Positions 33,203 through 37,308 of a DNA stretch of 37,308 nucleotides are shown one piece after another. The notes under the pieces were generated by a model that did not search any database, had not been told where the DNA came from, and saw only the letters and a program-made list of their open reading frames with translations. Every line of letters begins with the position of its first letter. Position 1 is the first letter of the stretch. Source of the DNA: Candidatus Duberdicusella sinuisediminis (GTDB lineage: Bacteria; Omnitrophota; Gorgyraeia; Duberdicusellales; Duberdicusellaceae); the NCBI GenBank assembly GCA_003644445.1, contig QNCG01000004.1:1-37308 (forward strand). Direction: 5' to 3'. The translations under genes were made by a program, and so were the position numbers.

Positions 33203-33231
33203 TTGGCAAAATGAATCTAACTTCTTATTAT
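33203..33231 (+). promoter_or_regulatory. Promoter-like element overlapping an inverted repeat
   Basis: TTGGCA (33203-33208), 17-nt spacer, TATTAT (33226-33231). The -10 is the left arm of the CTTATTAT/ATAATAAG repeat, so a dimeric repressor could cover it. The first frame downstream is the 17-codon ORF at 33297. Confidence 0.4.
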
Positions 33232-33453
33232 TCAATATGTTATAATAAGTTATCAAAGTTCACCTTAGATAAAAGGGGTTCGGGAGATGGTAAAATTAAT
33301 TGATAAAATGAGGGCAAAAAGAAAATTAAGGTATGCATAAGTAAGATAGAAGAAAAGATAAGAAGGAATAAAGAAAGATTTAAGAAGGTAATCAGGAAGC
33401 ATTAAAAGCTATGTCTATAGCTAATTTTTCAGGGACCTCTACACAAGATTTTA

Positions 33454-33488
33454 TTGACACTATGCTAAAGGGTGGTTTTTTGACACTA
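33454..33488 (+). repeat. TTGACACTA direct repeat
   Basis: TTGACACTA occurs at 33454-33462 and 33480-33488, 26 nt start to start. The second copy supplies the -35 box of the promoter for the SRPBCC gene. This could be a short duplication or a paired binding site. Confidence 0.5.
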
Positions 33489-33508
33489 CCTTCTATTTGT
33501 AATATAAT
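33480..33508 (+). promoter_or_regulatory. Perfect consensus promoter before the SRPBCC gene, leaderless geometry
   Basis: TTGACA (33480-33485), 17-nt spacer, TATAAT (33503-33508): an exact match to the sigma70 consensus. The ATG at 33518 lies 9 nt after the box and the interval (AATAAAATAAAA side) has no Shine-Dalgarno. It should drive the whole SRPBCC-to-rmuC group. Confidence 0.75.
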
Positions 33509-33517
33509 AAAATAAAA

Positions 33518-33964
33518 ATGTATTCCTTATTTTTAAAAATCTATATCAACCAACCCAAGGCTGAAGACTTATCTTCTATTTGGGAGAATCCTGCTTCTTT
33601 ATTGGAGAAGGCAGATAAGATAAAAACTCTTAAGGTGATTAAGAAAGAGAAAAATAGACTTTACACCCGTTGGGAGGTGGATATAGAAGGAGCTATCCTT
33701 TCTTGGTATGAAGAAGATATTTTAGATAGAGAGAGGGGGCTTATAAATTTTAAGATGCGCAGTGGAGATTTTGGAGATTTTTTTGGTTACTGGAAAATAG
33801 TTCCTACCCGTTGGGGGAAGCTGAGGTTAGAATTCAAAGTAAATTATGATTGGGGCATACCCGTTCTTGAGCCTTATGTAAAAAGAGTTTTAGAGAAGAA
33901 AGCCAGAGTAATGTGGAAAAGTTTTCTCCAGGCTGTAAAGCAAGCTTTAGAAAGTAATGGATAA
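33518..33964 (+). CDS. SRPBCC-superfamily protein (polyketide cyclase / COQ10-RatA type)
   Basis: A 148-aa helix-grip fold protein. 'INQPKAEDLSSIWENPASLLEKADKIKTLKVIKKEKNRLYTRWEVDIEGAILSWYEEDILDRERGLINFKMRSGDFGDFFGYWKIVP' follows the COQ10/START layout, ending with a long amphipathic helix ('EPYVKRVLEKKARVMWKSFLQAVKQAL'). Such proteins hold lipids, quinones or polyketides in a central cavity; no catalytic residue can be assigned. It is first in its operon, behind a consensus promoter, and overlaps the acyl-ACP-reductase-like gene by 8 nt, so a lipid-handling role with that protein is plausible. Confidence 0.75.
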   Translation: MYSLFLKIYINQPKAEDLSSIWENPASLLEKADKIKTLKVIKKEKNRLYTRWEVDIEGAILSWYEEDILDRERGLINFKMRSGDFGDFFGYWKIVPTRWGKLRLEFKVNYDWGIPVLEPYVKRVLEKKARVMWKSFLQAVKQALESNG

Positions 33965-35069
33965 TAAGAAATTAGCAATTCTTATCCATCCTGTAAACCG
34001 GGAGCTTCTCTATTTATATGAACCAGGTATGAGAACTAAATCTATAAGTATAGTAAAGAAGGTTTTGGAATGGATGAGCCCTTTTAAAGCTTCAGATATA
34101 GAAGGGATAAAATCTCAGTATAACGGAAAAGAAGTTAAAGGAGAATTAATAATGTGCCCTTTGCTGGCAGAACAGGTGATTTCTTTAAATCCCCGCAAGA
34201 TATTTTTTAAAGTTAAAAGAGCAGCTAAATTTGCTGAAAGCAGAGGTGCAAATTTGTTAGGTTTAGTTGCTTATACAGCTTTAGTGGGAGAAAAAGGCTT
34301 AAAGCTTAAAGAGCATTTGAATATCCCAATGACTACCGGGCATCATTTAACTATCGCTACTCTACCTGAAGCTGTATTAAGAGCTTTAAGAGAAGCCCAC
34401 TATAATTTAGAAGAAATGATTTTTCTTATTTTTGGTTTAAATCCCCTTTCTTTTTTCTTAGTTTCAAAATTAGGAAATTCTGCAAAGAAGATTTATATAT
34501 ACTCTCAAAATAGAGAAAAATTTAAAAAGATAAAGAGTTTACTTCCTTTAAGATTGAAGAAGAAAGTAGAACCTATTGGCAGTAGATTTAAATATATCCT
34601 TAAGTGGGTCAACTTTATAGCAGTAACTACTAACAGAATTCCTTCTGAGTTTAATTTAGAATATTTGAGAAAGGGCACGATAATTCTTGATACTTCCTAT
34701 CCTCGCAAGATAGTTCCATTAAGAAAAGATGTTTTGGTAATAGATGGCGTAGCCATGAAGCCTCCGGGTGAACCTAAGTTCAATTTTAATTTTGGCCTCC
34801 CTGAGGGTTTGTGTTTTCCTTGTATAGCTGAGCCCCTAACTCTATTTTTAGAAGATAGATTTGAGAGTTATTCTTTAGGTAAAGATTTTTTCTCAGAGAA
34901 GGCTGAGGAGATTTTCCGGTTGTCTTTAAGGCACGGTTTTCAGATAGAAGCCTTAACTAGTAGAGACTATTTAATTCCTCAGGAAAGAATTTTAGAATTT
35001 AAAGAGAGTATCCGCAGAAAAGAAAGAAGTCTCTTTTTCTTAAAAAGATGGTTAGGCCTAAAAAATTAA
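33957..35069 (+). CDS. Long-chain acyl-ACP reductase-like (AAR-type) protein
   Basis: A 370-aa protein similar in layout to cyanobacterial acyl-ACP reductase, which makes fatty aldehydes. 'IPMTTGHHLTIATLPEAV' (123-140) aligns with 'FTTGNTHTAYVI', 'VNFIAVTTNRIPSEFNLEYLRKGTIILDTSYPR' (218-250) with '[34 protein letters not shown]', and 'FPCIAEPLTLFLE' (287-299) with 'FACFAEAMLLEFE', so the catalytic Cys is kept as Cys289. The dinucleotide loop is odd: 'IFGLNPLSFFLVSKLG' replaces the glycine-rich 'GATGDIGSAV', so NADPH binding may be lost or altered. It overlaps coaB by 22 nt. Confidence 0.6.
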   Translation: MDNKKLAILIHPVNRELLYLYEPGMRTKSISIVKKVLEWMSPFKASDIEGIKSQYNGKEVKGELIMCPLLAEQVISLNPRKIFFKVKRAAKFAESRGANLLGLVAYTALVGEKGLKLKEHLNIPMTTGHHLTIATLPEAVLRALREAHYNLEEMIFLIFGLNPLSFFLVSKLGNSAKKIYIYSQNREKFKKIKSLLPLRLKKKVEPIGSRFKYILKWVNFIAVTTNRIPSEFNLEYLRKGTIILDTSYPRKIVPLRKDVLVIDGVAMKPPGEPKFNFNFGLPEGLCFPCIAEPLTLFLEDRFESYSLGKDFFSEKAEEIFRLSLRHGFQIEALTSRDYLIPQERILEFKESIRRKERSLFFLKRWLGLKN

Positions 35070-35710
35070 GAGTTTTAGTTACTGCTGGCCCAACCTGGGT
35101 GAGGATTGACAGAGTAAGAGTTCTTACTAACTTGTTTAGTGGAAGAACAGGGTTTTTGATTGCTAAGTTTTTAAAAGATAAAGGTTTTCCTACTACTTTA
35201 CTTTTAGGCCCCGCCAGATTTATATCTGAAGCTAAGGGATTAAACCTTATAAGGTTTAAGTATTTTGAAGAATTAAGGAGCTTAATTAAGAAGGAATTAA
35301 AAGGTAGAGCTTATAAAGTAGTCATTCATTCAGCAGCGGTCTCTGATTATAAACCTCTTAAGGTTTATAAAGGGAAAATTTCTTCTTCTCAAGATAGGCT
35401 CTTAATAGAACTTAAACCTACTCCCAAGATAATAAAGGAGATAAGGAGGATAAGACCAGATATATATCTTATCCAGTTTAAATTAGAGGTAGGTGAGACA
35501 AAGAATAAGTTAATAGACAAAGCTTATAAGAGCTTGTTAGAGAACAATTCAGATTTAGTTGTAGCTAACGATTTAAAAGATATAAGGGGTTCAGGTCATA
35601 GAGCTTACTTAATCGATAGAGAGAAGAATGTAGAAGTAATAAGGGGAAGAAGAGATTTAGCCCAGAAATTATTTAGAGTAGTAAAAAAATTAGGGAGGGA
35701 AAATGTCTAA
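35048..35710 (+). CDS. coaB: Phosphopantothenate-cysteine ligase (CoaB), stand-alone
   Basis: A 220-aa CoaB, joining cysteine to CTP-activated 4'-phosphopantothenate in CoA synthesis. 'VLVTAGPTWVRIDRVRVLTNLFSGRTGFLIAKFL' (9-42) is the nucleotide-binding opening. 'HSAAVSDYKPLKVYKGKISS' (about 93-113) contains the conserved Asp-Tyr and Lys of the CTP/intermediate site, and 'DLVVANDL' is also typical. In most bacteria CoaB is the C-terminal domain of CoaBC; here it is separate and upstream of coaC, with an 8-nt overlap. Confidence 0.88.
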   Translation: MVRPKKLRVLVTAGPTWVRIDRVRVLTNLFSGRTGFLIAKFLKDKGFPTTLLLGPARFISEAKGLNLIRFKYFEELRSLIKKELKGRAYKVVIHSAAVSDYKPLKVYKGKISSSQDRLLIELKPTPKIIKEIRRIRPDIYLIQFKLEVGETKNKLIDKAYKSLLENNSDLVVANDLKDIRGSGHRAYLIDREKNVEVIRGRRDLAQKLFRVVKKLGRENV

Positions 35711-36239
35711 GAAGATTATTTTAGGGATTACCGCTTCAGTCAGTATTTATAAGAGTTGTTCTTTAATAAGGATTTTAAAAAAAGAAGCTCATCTCATTAA
35801 AGTGATAATGACTCCTAATTCTACTAAACTTATTTCTTCTCAGCTTTTAGAAAGTCTAACTCAGGATAAGGTCTATGTAGATATGTTTTCTAATTATCAA
35901 TATTCTTTAGAGCATATCTCCTTAGCTAAATGGGCTGAAGTTTCTCTAATAATTCCTGCTTCAGCTAATACTTTGGCTAAATTAGCCTGGGGTTTAGCAG
36001 ACAACCTTTTGACTTCTACTTTCCTGGCTTTACCTTCTTCTCTGCCTAAAATTTTAGCCCCGGCTATGAATACTAATATGTGGAAGAACCCCTTAACTCA
36101 GAGAAATGTCAAAATACTCAAAGAATGTGGGTTTAAAATAATCCCACCTAAAAAAGGAGTTTTGGCTTCAGGAGAGGTAGGAGAAGGAGCCTTGGCTAAC
36201 TTAGAAGATATCTTAAAAACTCTTAAGCCTTATCTTTAA
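35703..36239 (+). CDS. coaC: Phosphopantothenoylcysteine decarboxylase (CoaC), stand-alone
   Basis: A 178-aa FMN-dependent decarboxylase giving 4'-phosphopantetheine. 'ILGITASVSIYKSCSLIRILKK' is the FMN-site opening, 'LEHISLAKWAEVSLIIPASANTLAKLAWGLADNLLT' carries catalytic His71, and 'PAMNTNMW' (120-127) is the PAMN motif. In the substrate clamp, where E. coli has 'ACGD.GxGRM', this reads 'ASGEVGEGAL', with Ser156 in place of the Cys that completes reduction. Some families also lack that Cys, so activity is probable but not certain. AGGGA precedes the ATG. Confidence 0.87.
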   Translation: MSKKIILGITASVSIYKSCSLIRILKKEAHLIKVIMTPNSTKLISSQLLESLTQDKVYVDMFSNYQYSLEHISLAKWAEVSLIIPASANTLAKLAWGLADNLLTSTFLALPSSLPKILAPAMNTNMWKNPLTQRNVKILKECGFKIIPPKKGVLASGEVGEGALANLEDILKTLKPYL

Positions 36240-36250
36240 TCTTAAATCTT

Positions 36251-37165
36251 ATGGAGAATTTAATTGTTATTCTGTTGATAATAGGAGCATTTATCTTCTT
36301 TATATTTTTCTTTAAATACCTCTTCTCTAAAGAATTGGGCTCTTTAAGGAAGGAGATTACTGAGACAGTTTCTTCTTCTCAAAATAATCTTTTTACTCTC
36401 CAAGAAAGTATTAATAAGAGTTTAGGAGAACTGTATAAGAATTTAGGCAGTATTTACGAAAGTACCCGAGCAGTATTAGAAATAAGCAGGTCTTTTGAAA
36501 GGGTATTCCGAAGCCCTTCTCCCCGGGGAGGCATAGGAGAAACTTTCTTAGAGAATATAATAAAAGAGTTAATGCCTCCTTCCAGCTTTAAATTCCAATA
36601 TTCTTTTAAAGATGGCCGGACAGCCGATGCTGTTTTATTCTTCCCTCAGGGTTTAGTAGCCATAGATTCAAAATTTCCTTTAGAGTCCTTTGAGAACTAT
36701 GTCTTGTCTTCTGAGGAGAGGGAGAAGGAGAGATTGAAGAAAAAATTTTTCTCAGCAGTTCGAGAGAGAATAGACGAGGCTTCTAAATATATTTTACCTC
36801 AACAAAATACTTTTGATTTTTCTTTTATGTATGTGCCTTCAGAAAGTATCTATTATGAGATTGTAAATGACCCCCAAACTTTGGAATATGCTAAATCTAA
36901 AAGAGTTTTTGTAGTGAGCCCTTCTACTCTCTATGCTTACTTAATTACAGCCACTTTAGGTTTTAAAGGTTTAAAAATTGAGAAGGAGGCTAAAAAGATT
37001 TTAGAACATATAAAAGAGTTAGAATTGGATGTAGAGGATTTAGGAAAGAGTTTCTCTATTTTGGGGTCTCATCTTCATAATGCTTTAGCTAAATATAATG
37101 AGGTTTCTCAAAAACTTCAGAGTATTTCTTCCAAGATAGCCTACGAGAAAAAGTGGGAAAAGTAA
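36251..37165 (+). CDS. rmuC: RmuC-family protein
   Basis: A 304-aa membrane-anchored protein of the RmuC (DNA recombination) family. An N-terminal helix ('LIVILLIIGAFIFFIFFFKYLF') anchors it, residues about 30-85 are a heptad-like helix, and the RmuC domain follows ('SPRGGIGETFLENIIKELMPPSSFKFQYSFKDGRTADAVLFFPQGLVAIDSKFPLESF', '.MYVPSESIYYEIV', 'RVFVVSPSTLYAYLITATLGF'). The domain has a PD-(D/E)xK-like core ('ADAVLFF...AIDSKFP'), suggesting a nuclease-type fold. It limits inversions at short repeats in E. coli. It lies 11 nt after coaC. Confidence 0.9.
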   Translation: MENLIVILLIIGAFIFFIFFFKYLFSKELGSLRKEITETVSSSQNNLFTLQESINKSLGELYKNLGSIYESTRAVLEISRSFERVFRSPSPRGGIGETFLENIIKELMPPSSFKFQYSFKDGRTADAVLFFPQGLVAIDSKFPLESFENYVLSSEEREKERLKKKFFSAVRERIDEASKYILPQQNTFDFSFMYVPSESIYYEIVNDPQTLEYAKSKRVFVVSPSTLYAYLITATLGFKGLKIEKEAKKILEHIKELELDVEDLGKSFSILGSHLHNALAKYNEVSQKLQSISSKIAYEKKWEK

Positions 37166-37308
37166 TAAGAGTAAAAGTTATTACTTCTGCTTCTAAAGAA
37201 AAGATAATAGAGACTAAAGATTTTTTAAAGATATACTTAACCCTTCCTCCTCAAAAAGGAAAAGCTAATAAAAGACTTTTAGAACTTCTCGGTGATTACT
37301 TAAATGTC
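37153..37308 (+). CDS. DUF167 (YggU-family) protein, N-terminal part, cut by window end
   Basis: GTG 37153 opens a frame that overlaps the rmuC stop by 13 nt and runs to the window edge (52 codons). 'IRVKVITSASKEKIIETKDFLKIYLTLPPQKGKANKRLLELLGDYLNV' matches the DUF167 pattern 'l.VrV.P.as...i......lkv.l.apP..GkAN..l...La..l.V'. These are small (about 70-100 aa) proteins of unknown function. The true start could be a few codons later, as the GTG has no strong ribosome site. Confidence 0.85.
   Translation, partial: MGKVIRVKVITSASKEKIIETKDFLKIYLTLPPQKGKANKRLLELLGDYLNV

Larger units (their letters stand above)
33127..33517 (+). other. 391-nt gap after tRNA-Arg: promoters, inverted repeat, possible gene debris
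   Basis: No full gene is seen. It holds TTGGCA-17-TATTAT (33203-33231), whose -10 lies in a perfect inverted repeat CTTATTAT-N10-ATAATAAG (33224-33249). A 17-codon frame with a GGGAG site follows (33297-33350), reading MVKLIDKMRAKRKLRYA and then a Lys-rich continuation in another frame ('SKIEEKIRRNKERFKKVIRKH'). A further open stretch 'EALKAMSIANFSGTSTQDF' ends just before the next promoter. The frame shifts look like decay of a small gene. Family unknown. Confidence 0.35.

Noticed and set aside
33053-33520. Intact genomic island next to tRNA-Arg
   Set aside because: No integrase, no copy of the tRNA 3' end, and ordinary housekeeping-type genes follow at once; only a possible scar remains.
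1-37308. CRISPR arrays, insertion sequences, toxin-antitoxin pairs, secretion or defence systems
   Set aside because: No regularly spaced repeats, transposase-like ORFs or recognisable defence proteins were seen in the window.

Overview
The window is a dense, AT-rich bacterial chromosome segment, almost entirely on the + strand, with many 4-22 nt gene overlaps. I saw no insertion sequence, prophage or CRISPR array. The gene content describes a diderm (LPS-making) anaerobe: Kdo and lipid A synthesis genes, BamA and a Skp-like chaperone, heptosyltransferase-like enzymes, and a four-subunit pyruvate:ferredoxin oxidoreductase with a small ferredoxin. The LpxC-FabZ fusion, LpxI, split transketolase and gene order resemble uncultivated lineages such as Omnitrophota. 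That placement is an inference from gene content only; no 16S gene is present.

Layout. (1) 1-8458, cell-envelope sugars: the tail of a polysaccharide-deacetylase-like protein, three GT9 (heptosyltransferase-type) enzymes, a deoxyhypusine-synthase-like protein, a heptose-7-phosphate kinase, then a complete Kdo set kdsB-kdsA-kdsD-kdsC. (2) 8459-11865, a promoter and the porG-porD-porA-porB operon plus a ferredoxin. (3) 11862-13265, on the minus strand, a membrane-anchored SurA/PpiD-type foldase. (4) 13405-19177: a histone-deacetylase-family hydrolase, a 50-aa basic mini-protein overlapping hisG, a 30-aa very basic COX24-like mini-protein, a TPR lipoprotein/secreted-type protein, split transketolase and ispE. 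(5) 19195-26123, information processing: spoVG with an inserted zinc ribbon, tRNA-Gln, glmU, prs, rplY, pth, rpsF, ssb, rpsR, rplI, dnaB. (6) 26156-33018, outer-membrane and lipid A block: bamA, skp/ompH, lpxD, lpxC-fabZ fusion, lpxA, lpxI. (7) tRNA-Arg, followed by a 391-nt gap holding promoters and possible gene debris. (8) 33518-37308: a SRPBCC protein, an acyl-ACP-reductase-like protein, separate coaB and coaC, rmuC, and the start of a DUF167 gene.

How it fits together: glmU makes UDP-GlcNAc, which LpxA, LpxC, LpxD and LpxI convert towards lipid A. KdsD/A/C/B make CMP-Kdo for the inner core, and the GT9 enzymes would extend it. FabZ, fused to LpxC, places fatty-acid dehydration beside lipid A commitment. 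BamA and Skp handle outer-membrane proteins.

The most unusual signal is regulatory. At least six start codons (3511, 7958, 13442, 14415, 26156, 33518) have no Shine-Dalgarno, but have a near-consensus -35/-10 promoter whose -10 box ends 6-14 nt before the start codon. This predicts leaderless or almost leaderless mRNAs. Many downstream genes in the same operons carry strong AGGAG-type sites. Other points worth a look are the zinc-ribbon SpoVG, the DHS-like protein without the DHS lysine in an LPS cluster, the SRPBCC/AAR-like pair beside reversed split coaB-coaC, and the mini-proteins flanking hisG.
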